64,000 nt of DNA, from the NCBI GenBank assembly GCA_036563615.1, contig DATCMB010000004.1, positions 1 through 64,000 of the forward strand, given 5' to 3'. Origin of the DNA: Candidatus Binatia bacterium. GTDB lineage: Bacteria; Desulfobacterota; Binatia; UBA12015. The notes beneath the pieces were generated by a model, which saw only the letters and a list, made by a program, of their open reading frames with translations, had not been told where the DNA came from and ran no database searches. This document shows positions 34,050 to 41,871 of this stretch, piece after piece (positions within the stretch are counted from its first letter, which is position 1; each line of letters starts with the position of its first letter). The translations under genes were made by a program, and so were the position numbers.

Positions 34050-34078
34050 TTGACCCCGTTCGCGAACGGCACTAGCGT
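34050..34078 (+). promoter_or_regulatory. aldehyde dehydrogenase promoter with 14-bp palindromic operator
   Basis: TTGACC (34050-34055), 17-bp spacer, TAGCGT (34073-34078): a sigma70-like promoter 48 bp before the start codon. The spacer contains a perfect 14-bp palindrome, CCGTTCG-CGAACGG (34056-34069). A dyad placed between -35 and -10 is the classic position for a repressor such as a TetR-family protein. No regulator gene is adjacent. Confidence 0.6.
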
Positions 34079-34126
34079 CGACCTTGGATCCGCCGCGTCG
34101 CGCGGAATCTTCGGGGGGAAACGACG

Positions 34127-35617
34127 ATGGAAGCAGCGCTGCAGCTCGAACCGGCGGTGCAGGAATTCGTTCGCGCACCGTTCCGCAAGATGCTGATCGA
34201 CGGCAAGTGGGTCGAATCGGCTTCCGGCAAGACGTTCGACACCGTGAACCCCGCGACCGGCGAGGTACTCGCGCGCGTCGCCGAGGGGGACAAGGAGGAC
34301 GTCGATCGCGCCGTGCGCGCCGCGCGTCGCGCCTTCGAGGCCGGCTGGGGGCAGAGCAAGCCGGCCGAGCGCAGCCGCCTCCTCTGGCGGGTCGCGGAGT
34401 TGATCGAGAAGAACGCGCGCGAGCTCGCGCAGCTCGAGACGCTCGACAACGGCAAGTCGATCAACGAGAGCCTGAACGTCGACATCCCCGCCGCGGCCGG
34501 CACGTTCCGCTACTACGCAGGCTGGGTCGACAAGGTCTACGGCCAGACGATCCCGTCCGATCCCTCGTTCTTCAACTTCACGCTGCGCGAGCCGGTCGGC
34601 GTCTGCGGGCAGATCATCCCGTGGAACTTCCCGCTGCTGATGGCGGCCTGGAAGCTCGGTCCTGCCCTCGCCTGCGGCAACACGGTCGTGCTGAAGCCCG
34701 CCGAGCAGACGCCGCTCACCGCGCTGCGCCTCGGCGAGCTCCTGCAAGAAGCCGGCATGCCGGACGGCGTGGTCAACATCGTGCCGGGCTTCGGCCCGAC
34801 CGCGGGCGGCGCGCTCGTCAAGCATCCGGGCGTCGACAAGATCGCCTTCACCGGCTCGACCGAGGTCGGCAAGGAGATCCACCGCGAGACCGCGAACACG
34901 CTGAAGCGCGTCTCGCTCGAGCTCGGCGGCAAGTCGCCGAACATCGTGTTCGCCGACGCCGACGTCGAGGCCGCGGTGAAGGGCGCGCTGATGGGCGTGT
35001 TCTTCAACCAGGGCCAGGTGTGCTGCGCGGGCACGCGGCTCTTCGTCGAGCAGAAGATGCACGACGAGTTCGCGCAGGAGCTCGCCAAGTACGCGGGCAG
35101 CATGCAGCAGGGCCCGGGGCTCGATCCGAAGACGCAGATCGGACCGCTGGTCAGCGAGGAGCAGCTCCAGCGCGTCACCGGCTACCTCGAGATCGGCAAG
35201 AAGGAAGGTGCGAAGCCGCTCGTCGGCGGCGAGCGCGCGACCGGAAGCGGCCTCGAGAAGGGCTACTTCGTCAAGCCGACGGTCTTCACCGGCGTCAAGA
35301 ACGACATGCGCATCGCGCAGGAAGAGATCTTCGGCCCGGTCGTCTCGGTGATCCCCTTCGAGGACGAGAACGACGCCGTCCTGCAGGGCAACAACACCTT
35401 CTACGGGCTCGCCGCCGGCGTCTGGACGCGCGACGTGTCCAAGGCGCACCGCGTGGCGCGCGCGCTGCGCGCCGGCACGGTGTGGGTCAACTGCTACAAC
35501 GTGTTCGAGCCGTCCGCGCCGTTCGGCGGCTACAAGCAGAGCGGCTACGGACGCGAGCTCGGCAGCTACTCGATCGACCTCTACACGCAGGTCAAGACCG
35601 TCTGGATGCGAATTTGA
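34127..35617 (+). CDS. NAD(P)-dependent aldehyde dehydrogenase
   Basis: 496 aa, ALDH1/betaine-aldehyde-type. MLIDGKWVESASGKTFDTVNPATGEVL opens the domain. NAD-binding and catalytic motifs: IIPWNFPLLMAAWKLGPALACGN, FTGSTEVGK, the Glu in LELGGKSPNIVFADAD, and the catalytic Cys in FNQGQVCCAGTR. EEIFGPVVSVIPF and the terminal FGGYKQSGYGRELG are also intact. It oxidises aldehydes to acids. The stop overlaps a TTG start for the rhodanese gene (TTGA), so the two are coupled. The promoter at 34050 carries a palindromic operator. Confidence 0.95.
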   Translation: MEAALQLEPAVQEFVRAPFRKMLIDGKWVESASGKTFDTVNPATGEVLARVAEGDKEDVDRAVRAARRAFEAGWGQSKPAERSRLLWRVAELIEKNARELAQLETLDNGKSINESLNVDIPAAAGTFRYYAGWVDKVYGQTIPSDPSFFNFTLREPVGVCGQIIPWNFPLLMAAWKLGPALACGNTVVLKPAEQTPLTALRLGELLQEAGMPDGVVNIVPGFGPTAGGALVKHPGVDKIAFTGSTEVGKEIHRETANTLKRVSLELGGKSPNIVFADADVEAAVKGALMGVFFNQGQVCCAGTRLFVEQKMHDEFAQELAKYAGSMQQGPGLDPKTQIGPLVSEEQLQRVTGYLEIGKKEGAKPLVGGERATGSGLEKGYFVKPTVFTGVKNDMRIAQEEIFGPVVSVIPFEDENDAVLQGNNTFYGLAAGVWTRDVSKAHRVARALRAGTVWVNCYNVFEPSAPFGGYKQSGYGRELGSYSIDLYTQVKTVWMRI

Positions 35618-36009
35618 AGAAGCACTCTCCCGGTTTCGAAAAGCTCTGCGACGACGCGCGCTCGCGGATCCAGGAGATCGACGTGCACACCGCCGCGCGC
35701 GAGGCGAAGACGCCCGGCGTGCTGCTCGTCGACGTGCGCGAGGAGAGCGAGTGGGCCGCGGGCCACGCGCAAGGCGCGATCCATCTCTCCAAGGGCATCA
35801 TCGAGCGCGACATCGAGGCGCGCGTCCCCGACAAGGGAACGCGCCTGCTCCTCTACTGCGGCGGCGGCTACCGCTCGGCGCTCGCCGCCGACAACCTGCA
35901 GCGCATGGGCTACACCAACGTCGCCTCGGTGGCCGGCGGCTGGCGCGCCTGGAACGAAGCCGGTCTGCCGACCGAGAAGCCCGGCGCGGGGGAGTCGTCG
36001 GGCCGCTGA
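35614..36009 (+). CDS. rhodanese-domain protein
   Basis: 131 aa from a TTG start at 35614 that overlaps the aldehyde dehydrogenase stop (TTGA). The N-terminus then reads (M)KKHSPGFEKL, matching the start of close family members, which supports TTG. The rhodanese fold shows VLLVDVREESEWAAGHAQGAIHLSKG and the active-site loop YCGGGYR with the persulfide-forming Cys (about residue 84), then a final VAGGWRAWNEAGLP. It transfers sulfane sulfur or senses thiols. Coupling to an aldehyde dehydrogenase is the informative context. Confidence 0.9.
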   Translation: MKKHSPGFEKLCDDARSRIQEIDVHTAAREAKTPGVLLVDVREESEWAAGHAQGAIHLSKGIIERDIEARVPDKGTRLLLYCGGGYRSALAADNLQRMGYTNVASVAGGWRAWNEAGLPTEKPGAGESSGR

Positions 36010-36028
36010 TGGTCCGCGGCAGCGGCGG

Positions 36029-36649
36029 ATGATTCGCGTCGCCGAGGCGGCGTGGCTGCTCGAGCTCGGCTCGAGCGCAGCCGTGGTCCGCGCGCACCGC
36101 GCCCTGCTCGCGACGCCACGGGCAGGACTGCGCGAGCTCGTGCCCGGCGCCGGCACGCTGCTCGTCGTGCTCGACGACGACACCGGCGATGATGACGACG
36201 TGCGCGCGCTCCTCGAGCGCAGCGAGGCCGAGGCGCGCGCCGAGCGCGCCGCGCAGGCTGAGTTCGCGTCACGCGTGCACGAGGTCGCGGTGCGCTACGA
36301 CGGCGAGGATCTCGCCGACGTCGCGCGCCACGCGGGGCTCTCGGTCGACGAGGTGATCGCGCGCCACACCGCGGCCGAGTACCGCGTCGCCTTCGTCGGC
36401 TTCCAGCCGGGCTTCGCCTACCTCGCCGGTCTGCCGCGCGAGCTGCACGTGCCGCGACGCGCGACGCCGCGCCCGCGCGTGCCGCAGGGCAGCGTCGCGA
36501 TCGGCGGCGAGTGGACCGGCATCTACCCGTCCCCGACGCCGGGCGGCTGGCACATCCTCGGCTCGACCGACGTCGGCCTGTTCGATCCCACCGCCGAGCC
36601 GCCCGCCCTGCTGCAGCCCGGCGACCGGGTCCGCTTCGTGGCGCGTTGA
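36029..36649 (+). CDS. pxpB: 5-oxoprolinase subunit PxpB
   Basis: 206 aa, KipI/allophanate-hydrolase subunit 1 family. Diagnostic stretch: EYRVAFVGFQPGFAYLAGLP, then RVPQGSVAIGGEWTGIYPSPTPGGWHILGST. With PxpC and PxpA it forms the ATP-dependent prokaryotic 5-oxoprolinase, which opens pyroglutamate to glutamate. An acidic insert (LDDDTGDDDDVRA) sits near residue 50. ATG 36029 is 19 bp after the rhodanese stop; the stop overlaps the pxpC start. Confidence 0.92.
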   Translation: MIRVAEAAWLLELGSSAAVVRAHRALLATPRAGLRELVPGAGTLLVVLDDDTGDDDDVRALLERSEAEARAERAAQAEFASRVHEVAVRYDGEDLADVARHAGLSVDEVIARHTAAEYRVAFVGFQPGFAYLAGLPRELHVPRRATPRPRVPQGSVAIGGEWTGIYPSPTPGGWHILGSTDVGLFDPTAEPPALLQPGDRVRFVAR

Positions 36650-37605
36650 TGGCGCGGCAGCTCCTCGTCACCAGCCCGGGACCGCGCACCACCGTCGAGG
36701 ACCTCGGGCGACGCATGGTCGCCCGGCACGGCGTTCCGGCCGGCGGCGCGTTCGACGCGCTGTCGCTCATCGCGGCGAATCGACTCGTCGGCAACCGCGA
36801 CGACGACGCCGGCCTCGAAGCGACGCTCGGCGGTCCGACGCTGGAGAACACGGGCGACGAGCCCGTCGACGTGGCACTCGTCGGAGCGGACTGCGGCGCG
36901 ACCATCGTCGGCTCCGCCGGCACGCGACCCGCGCCGACGGGACGCGCGCACCGCCTCGCGCCAGGCGAGTCGCTGCGCATGGGCTTCGCGCGCGACGGCG
37001 CGCGTGTGTGGATCGCGCTCGCCGGTGGCGTCGCCGTACCGCCCGTCCTGGGCTCGCGCTCGACGTGCCTCGCCGCCGGCTTCGGCGGCCTCGACGGCCG
37101 TCCGCTGCGCCGTGGCGACCTGCTGCCGCTCGGCGCGCCGCGCGGCGACGCGCTCGGCGCGACCTGGTCCGAGCCGGCGCCGACGCCGCCGGTCACGCTG
37201 CGCGTCCTGCCGGGTCCGCAGCTCGCGCTCTTTCCGAAGGGCGCGCTCGAGACTTTGTGCTCGACGCCGTGGACCGTGCGCAACGAGTCCGACCGCACCG
37301 GCATCCGCCTCGCCCCCGCGGACGGGGCGAACGTCGAGGCGCTGCGCGGCGCCGCGGGCATCGCGCCCGAGGGCACGACGCTCGGCGCCATCCAGGTGCC
37401 GCCCGACGGCGGCCCGATCGTCCTCGGCCCCGACCGCCCGGTGACCGGCGGCTACGCCAAGCCCGCGGTGGTGATCGCCGCCGACGTCCGGCTGCTCGCG
37501 CGGCTGCGTCCGGGCGACGCGGTCCGCTTCGTGCGCACGACGTTCGACGAGGCGCTCGCCGCGCTGCGCGCGCGCCGGGCGCTGCTCGAGGGGCTCCGCG
37601 CATGA
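36649..37605 (+). CDS. pxpC: 5-oxoprolinase subunit PxpC
   Basis: 318 aa, biotin-dependent carboxyltransferase-like (KipA/AHS2) family. GPRTTVEDLGRRMVARHGVPAGGAFDALS opens the domain. RVLPGPQLALFPKGALE, VRNESDRTGIRL and DRPVTGGYAKPAVVIAAD are the usual conserved blocks. ATG 36649 overlaps the pxpB stop (TGATG) and the stop overlaps pxpA (ATGA), so all three subunits are made in coupled fashion. Confidence 0.93.
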   Translation: MARQLLVTSPGPRTTVEDLGRRMVARHGVPAGGAFDALSLIAANRLVGNRDDDAGLEATLGGPTLENTGDEPVDVALVGADCGATIVGSAGTRPAPTGRAHRLAPGESLRMGFARDGARVWIALAGGVAVPPVLGSRSTCLAAGFGGLDGRPLRRGDLLPLGAPRGDALGATWSEPAPTPPVTLRVLPGPQLALFPKGALETLCSTPWTVRNESDRTGIRLAPADGANVEALRGAAGIAPEGTTLGAIQVPPDGGPIVLGPDRPVTGGYAKPAVVIAADVRLLARLRPGDAVRFVRTTFDEALAALRARRALLEGLRA

Positions 37606-38366
37606 GCGAGCTGCCAGGACGTCGCCGCGCGCGCATCGACCTCAACGCGGACGTCGGCGAGGGCTACGCGGACGCCGAGGTGATGCCGTTCGTCACCTCG
37701 GCGAACGTCGCCTGCGGCGCGCACGCCGGCGACGCCGCCACCATGCGCGCGACCGTGCTGCTCGCGCGCGCGCACGGCGTCGCGGTCGGCGCGCATCCCG
37801 GCTTCCCGGATCGCGCGGGCTTCGGCCGCACGATCACGACGCGCTCGCCCGAAGAGATCGAGCGGCTCGTCGTCGAGCAGGTCGAGCGCCTCGCCGCGAT
37901 CGCGGCGCGTCAAGGCGTCACGCTCGCGCACGTCAAGCCGCACGGGGCGCTCTACAACCTCGCCGCCGTCGACGACGAGGTCGCCGACGCGGTCGCGCGC
38001 GCGACCGCGCGCGTTCTGCCCGGCACCCGTCTCTTCGGCCTCGCGGGCTCGCGCGGGCTCGAGCGAGCCCGCGCCGCAGGGCTCGTCGCGGTCGCCGAGG
38101 CCTTCGCCGACCGCGCCTACCTCGAGGACGGTACGCTCGCCCCGCGCACGCTCCCCGGCGCGGTGATCGAGGACCCGCGGCGCACGGCCGAGCGCGCGGT
38201 GCGCCTCGCGTGCGAGGGCCGCATCGAGACGCTCGACGGCGACGAGCTCGCGCTCGAGGCCGACACCCTCTGCCTGCACGGCGACACGCCCGGCGCCGGC
38301 GCGACCGCGCGCGCCGTGCACGCCGCCCTGCGCGACGCCGGCGTGCAGCTCGTCGCGCCCGAGTGA
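37602..38366 (+). CDS. pxpA: 5-oxoprolinase subunit PxpA (LamB/YcsF family)
   Basis: 254 aa. Conserved blocks IDLNADVGEGY, VTSANVACGAHAGDAATMR, GVAVGAHPGFPDRAGFGR, LAHVKPHGALYN and LCLHGDTPGA are all present; these hold the metal-like His/Asp residues of the family. It is the third subunit of the pyroglutamate-opening enzyme. The gene order B-C-A with overlaps at both junctions is compact. Function follows from the trio rather than from this protein alone. Confidence 0.94.
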   Translation: MSELPGRRRARIDLNADVGEGYADAEVMPFVTSANVACGAHAGDAATMRATVLLARAHGVAVGAHPGFPDRAGFGRTITTRSPEEIERLVVEQVERLAAIAARQGVTLAHVKPHGALYNLAAVDDEVADAVARATARVLPGTRLFGLAGSRGLERARAAGLVAVAEAFADRAYLEDGTLAPRTLPGAVIEDPRRTAERAVRLACEGRIETLDGDELALEADTLCLHGDTPGAGATARAVHAALRDAGVQLVAPE

Positions 38367-38384
38367 CGCGCTCCGCACGGCGCG

Positions 38385-38468
38385 CGTGGCAAAATGCCCC
38401 GGCGCCGCTGCAACACCTCGATCTCGCGCGAAAAACGGCTTGACCGCCGCGCACCGGCAAGGAACAAA
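38385..38468 (+). promoter_or_regulatory. candidate promoter and near-palindrome before the Ca-binding repeat gene
   Basis: The 163-bp region after pxpA contains CGTGGC-AAAAT-GCCCCG (38385-38401), one mismatch from the CGTGGC-N5-GCCACG element found around the sigma54-type regulator. It also contains a sigma70-like pair, TTGACC (38440-38445), 17 bp, AACAAA (38463-38468). The start codon is 62 bp further on. The -10 match is weak. Confidence 0.4.
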
Positions 38469-38529
38469 GTTCAGCACCGTACCGCTAGCCAACGACGCCC
38501 TCCGCGCGTCGCTCACCGAAAGGACTTCC

Positions 38530-39021
38530 ATGCTTCGCCCTGTGATTTTTTGCTCGACCCTCGCCCTGCTCCTCTCCGTGGCGGACGCTCAGGCAACGCC
38601 CAAGAAGCAATGGCCCTGTCCGGACCCGCCGCCGCTGTGCAACGGCGTGCCGGCGACGATCTGCGGCACCAACGCGAGCGAGACCATCCTCGGCACCGCA
38701 GGCCCCGACGTGATCGTCGCGGGCGGCGGCAACGACATCGTCCGCGGCCGCGGCGGCGACGACATCATCTGCGGCGGCCCGGGCAAGGATCAGCTGTACG
38801 GCCAGAACGGCAACGACGTCCTGATCGGCGACGGCGGCCAGGACGAGCTGTACGGCGGCACCGGCAACGACGTGCTGATCGGCGGCGCCGGTCGCGATTC
38901 GCTCTACGGCGGTGCCGGCAACGACATCCTCCGGGGCAAGGCCGGCAAGGATTTCTGCGACGGCGGCAACGGCAAGGCGGACGTCGCCAAGACCTGCGAG
39001 ACGGTCCACCGCGTCCCGTAA
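38530..39021 (+). CDS. secreted hemolysin-type calcium-binding (RTX) repeat protein
   Basis: 163 aa. Signal peptide (about 1-22, cut after VADAQA), a short Cys/Pro segment, then about seven nonapeptide repeats of the GGxGxDxUx type (GGGGNDIVRGRGGDDIICGG, YGGTGNDVLIGGAGRDSLYGG, YGGAGNDILRGKAGKD) that wrap calcium in a beta-roll. Both ends are closed by Cys (ICGT; FCDGG; KTCET), suggesting disulfides. It is small for an RTX protein and has a Sec signal rather than a type I secretion tail. AAAGGA precedes ATG 38530. Role unknown; probably a structural surface protein. Confidence 0.85.
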   Translation: MLRPVIFCSTLALLLSVADAQATPKKQWPCPDPPPLCNGVPATICGTNASETILGTAGPDVIVAGGGNDIVRGRGGDDIICGGPGKDQLYGQNGNDVLIGDGGQDELYGGTGNDVLIGGAGRDSLYGGAGNDILRGKAGKDFCDGGNGKADVAKTCETVHRVP

Positions 39022-39052
39022 CCCTTCTGTCTGCGTCTCGCGGGCGCGCGGC

Positions 39053-39082
39053 GTCGGCCGCGCGTCCAGCGGCGCGGCCGAC
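39053..39082. terminator. GC-rich hairpin terminator
   Basis: GTCGGCCGCGC and GCGCGGCCGAC form an 11-bp perfect stem with an 8-nt loop, 31 bp after the Ca-binding repeat gene and between convergent genes. No U-tract follows. It probably serves the plus-strand gene. Confidence 0.55.
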
Positions 39083-39160
39083 TGCGCCGACCCGCGCGCT
39101 GCTGCGTGACGCCGCGCCTCCACGGCCGCGGCCGCAGCGCTGCGCGGATCGCCGTCGACG

Positions 39161-40051
39161 CTACGGCGTCGACGGCGTCGCCTGGGTCGCCTCGGTGAGG
39201 TGGATCGATAAGGTGCCGCGGCGTCCCTCGACCAGCAGGCGCACCGGCGCCGGCAGCGCGCCCGGCAGCGGCGGCATCAGCCACGCCGTCACGGCGGTCA
39301 CGTCGTCGCGCTCCTCGTCGTCCTTCGGCTTCCAGAAGCCGGCGATCGGCTCGAGGCGCGAGCGACACTGGCGCGCGCGCCCGGCGTAGCGATCGTAGCT
39401 CGACGGCTCGAGCTCGGTCTCGCCGAGGTCCTCGTAGACGATGTCGTAGCGCCGCAGGCCGTCGTAGACGCGACGCACGCCGGCGCAGCCCTCGCCGCGC
39501 GCGAGCTGCTGCGTGAGCGCGGCGATCTCGGTCAGCGGATCGATCGTGCCGACGCGCATCTCGGGCGGCACCTCGTCGCGCACGTAGTCGTCGCCGAGCA
39601 CGGCGAGGTCGAACGGCGTCACGCTGCCGACCGGCTGGCCGTCCTCGTCGTAGCGCAGGCTCACCTGCTGCACGGTCTCGCGGAACTCGCTGTGGCTGTT
39701 GAAGAAGTCGGGCTTGAGCTGCGCGCCGTGGATGCGTCCGTGCACCTCGGAGCGGTAGGTCCAGGGGAACAGGAAGCCGATCGGGCCGACCGTCTCCATG
39801 CGCGACTCGAGGTTGTAGACGTCGCGCTCGACGCGGGCGCGCGACGCGATGCGGATCAGCCGCAGCACCGAGTAGTAGACGTCGTAGACCAGCTCCATGC
39901 CGGTCGGGCGCGCGGCCTCGATGCTCGCCGCGGCTGGCGAGGTCGCCGCCGCGCTGGCAAGATCCACGGCTGCGATCCCCAGCACGAGCGCTCCGGCGAC
40001 GGCACCGCCGCGCCACCTCCACCCACGGGTGATGCTCACGCTGAAGAGCAT
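39161..40051 (-). CDS. DUF3108-like exported protein
   Basis: 296 aa. N-terminal signal peptide (1-33, Ala-rich, around DLASAAA). The mature part looks like DUF3108: MELVYDVYYSVLRLIRIASRARVERDVYNLESRMETVGPIGFLFPWTYRSEVHGRI, a beta-rich lipocalin-like strand pattern, then PIEVxSYDRYAGRARQCRSRLEPIAGFW-like segments with two Cys and a terminal APVRLLVEGRRGTLSIHL. Function unknown; these are periplasmic. It lies 124 bp after the small secreted gene and may be the last member of the minus-strand operon starting at 45629. Confidence 0.7.
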   Translation of the reverse strand: MLFSVSITRGWRWRGGAVAGALVLGIAAVDLASAAATSPAAASIEAARPTGMELVYDVYYSVLRLIRIASRARVERDVYNLESRMETVGPIGFLFPWTYRSEVHGRIHGAQLKPDFFNSHSEFRETVQQVSLRYDEDGQPVGSVTPFDLAVLGDDYVRDEVPPEMRVGTIDPLTEIAALTQQLARGEGCAGVRRVYDGLRRYDIVYEDLGETELEPSSYDRYAGRARQCRSRLEPIAGFWKPKDDEERDDVTAVTAWLMPPLPGALPAPVRLLVEGRRGTLSIHLTEATQATPSTP

Positions 40052-40175
40052 TCCCGGCGGCGCGGCGACGAGCAAGCGGGGTCGCGCATGCGTGGCGGCC
40101 CGCATCGCGGAAGCGACCGCGGCGCCGCGGTTCAGGCGCAACGCGAGCGGCGTGCTCGAGCGCGCGCGCCGCGGC

Positions 40176-40592
40176 TCAGCGCGACGGGCAGAGATCCGCG
40201 GCGAGGACGAAGAGCTCCGCGCCTCCTGGACGGCGCTCGCCGAGCAGCACCACGCGCTGCTCGGCACGCGCGCCCGCGAGGCGCGCGAGCACGTCGCGCG
40301 CTCCCTGCAGGGTGAGCTTCGCTGGGGCCGGCGGGGGCTCGGCCGTCGTCTCCTCGCTGACCAGCGCGAAGACCCGCCACTCGCTCGCCTGGAACGCGCG
40401 CTCGCGTCCCTGCACCGTGATCGCGATCGGCTGCGCCTTCTCCTCGCCGACGGGCGCGTCCGCGAAGTGCCCGACGACGCGCACCAGCTCGCGCGAGGTG
40501 ACGCGCGACGGCTTGTGCGCCGCGGCCTCGCCCGCGACCAGCGCGAGCGCGAGGACGAGCAGCGCCGCCGCGTGGTGCCGCACGCGTCGCAC
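40176..40592 (-). CDS. small exported protein, unrecognised
   Basis: 138 aa, GTG start at 40592. Signal peptide (1-25, cut after EAAA). The mature part is a mixed alpha/beta pattern (ELVRVVGHFADAP, QPIAITVQGRERAFQASEWRVFALV, PAKLTLQGARDVLARLAGARAEQRVVLLGERRPGG) ending in DLCPSR, with one Cys. No family is recognised. It begins 1 bp after the HEAT-repeat gene stop, so the two are co-translated. The role is probably tied to the exported HEAT and CehA-type proteins. Confidence 0.7.
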   Translation of the reverse strand: MRRVRHHAAALLVLALALVAGEAAAHKPSRVTSRELVRVVGHFADAPVGEEKAQPIAITVQGRERAFQASEWRVFALVSEETTAEPPPAPAKLTLQGARDVLARLAGARAEQRVVLLGERRPGGAELFVLAADLCPSR

Positions 40593-40593
40593 G

Positions 40594-41871
40594 TCAGTGC
40601 CCGTGCACGTCGAAGCCGCGCGTCGCGGCCTCGCGCACCTCGCTCACCGGGTGCTCGGTGCGGATGCGCCTGAGCAGCGGATCGTCTTCGGGCACGCCCG
40701 AGGCGCGCAGCAGCGTGAGCGCGTAGCGCTGCAGCTCGGCGGGCGCGTCGAACGTCAGGCGTGCGAACGACTCCGCGGCGGCCCGCCCACCGATCTGGAA
40801 GATCGCGCGTCCGGCCGCCTGGCGAACGTCCCAGCCCGGCGCGGAGAACGCGCGCTCGAGGATCGGCAGGGCGTCCGGCGAGCCGGTCGACGCGAGCGCG
40901 TCGATCACCTGCTTGCGCACCTCGGGATCGGGATCGTCGGTGGCGAGACGTCCGGCGCGCTCGATCGCGTCGCGCCCGCCGCGTGCGAGCAGCTCGCGCG
41001 CGGCCGCGGCGCGCTGGTCCGGGTTCGCGCTGCCGAGCTCGCGCGCGATCTGCTTCTCGTCGGGCGCGGCGCCGAGGCGACGCAGCGCGCTCCACGCGGC
41101 CGCGGTCACCGTCGAGTCGTCCGAGCGCAGCGACGCGATCGGACCGACCATGTCCTCGAGGCCGAGCGTCGCGATCTGGTCGAGCAGGCGCACGCGGATC
41201 CGCACCGGCAGGTCGTCGCGCGCCACGGCGGCGGCGAGCCGGCTGCGCTCGCCATCGGCGAGCGGCTCGAGGTCGGGCAGCGTCGCGAGCGCCGCGACGC
41301 CGTCCTCGACCACGGCCGGATGGCGCGCGGCGATCTCGTCGAACGCGAGCGCGCGCTCGGCCGCACGGCGCTTCTCGAGGTCGCGCTCCGGCTCGCGGCT
41401 CGCGGCGGCGATCCGCTCGACGATGGCGCCCGCCTCGCGCGCCGCCACCTCGTCCTCCGACGCCAGCACCGCCTCGCGTCCCGACGCCTGCAGGTACTCG
41501 CCCGGCGGCAGCACGTCGCGCAGGTACGACGTCCGCGCGGCCGGGTTGAGGAACGCGACCACGTGCCGACCGCGCTCGAACACCGGCGGCACCGACGGCA
41601 AGCTGCGCAGCTCGACCACGCGCAGCGTCCCGTCGCCCTCCTCGCCCTTGATCGTGCTGGCGACCGAGAGCTCGGCGACCGCGACGCGGCCGCTGTCGTG
41701 CTCGACGACGTCGGCGACCCGCGCGACCACCACCGTGCGGGCGCCGCGCAGCAGCGACTGCAGCCGCGGCGGCGTGCTCTCGCTGCGCGGCGCGCCGAGC
41801 GCGCTGCCCACGGTCAGCGCCGCGAGCAGGCACGCGGCCGCGAGCAGCGTCGTCCGTGCGGTGCGCGTCAT
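40594..41871 (-). CDS. exported HEAT-repeat protein
   Basis: 425 aa. Signal peptide (1-26, cut after SALGA). Residues 35-130 form a beta-rich domain (GARTVVVARVADVVEHDSGRVAVAELSVASTIKG, TIMP/DUF-like pattern VVEL...VVAFL). From about 185 on there are roughly six HEAT-type helical repeats (IAxLGLEDMVGPIASLRSDDSTVTAAAWSALRRLG; DPDPEVRKQVIDALASTGSPDALPILERAFSAPGWDVRQAAGRAI). HEAT arrays bind protein partners. ATG 41871 overlaps the CehA-type gene stop (ATGA), so it is translationally coupled and is a likely partner of that protein. Confidence 0.8.
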   Translation of the reverse strand: MTRTARTTLLAAACLLAALTVGSALGAPRSESTPPRLQSLLRGARTVVVARVADVVEHDSGRVAVAELSVASTIKGEEGDGTLRVVELRSLPSVPPVFERGRHVVAFLNPAARTSYLRDVLPPGEYLQASGREAVLASEDEVAAREAGAIVERIAAASREPERDLEKRRAAERALAFDEIAARHPAVVEDGVAALATLPDLEPLADGERSRLAAAVARDDLPVRIRVRLLDQIATLGLEDMVGPIASLRSDDSTVTAAAWSALRRLGAAPDEKQIARELGSANPDQRAAAARELLARGGRDAIERAGRLATDDPDPEVRKQVIDALASTGSPDALPILERAFSAPGWDVRQAAGRAIFQIGGRAAAESFARLTFDAPAELQRYALTLLRASGVPEDDPLLRRIRTEHPVSEVREAATRGFDVHGH

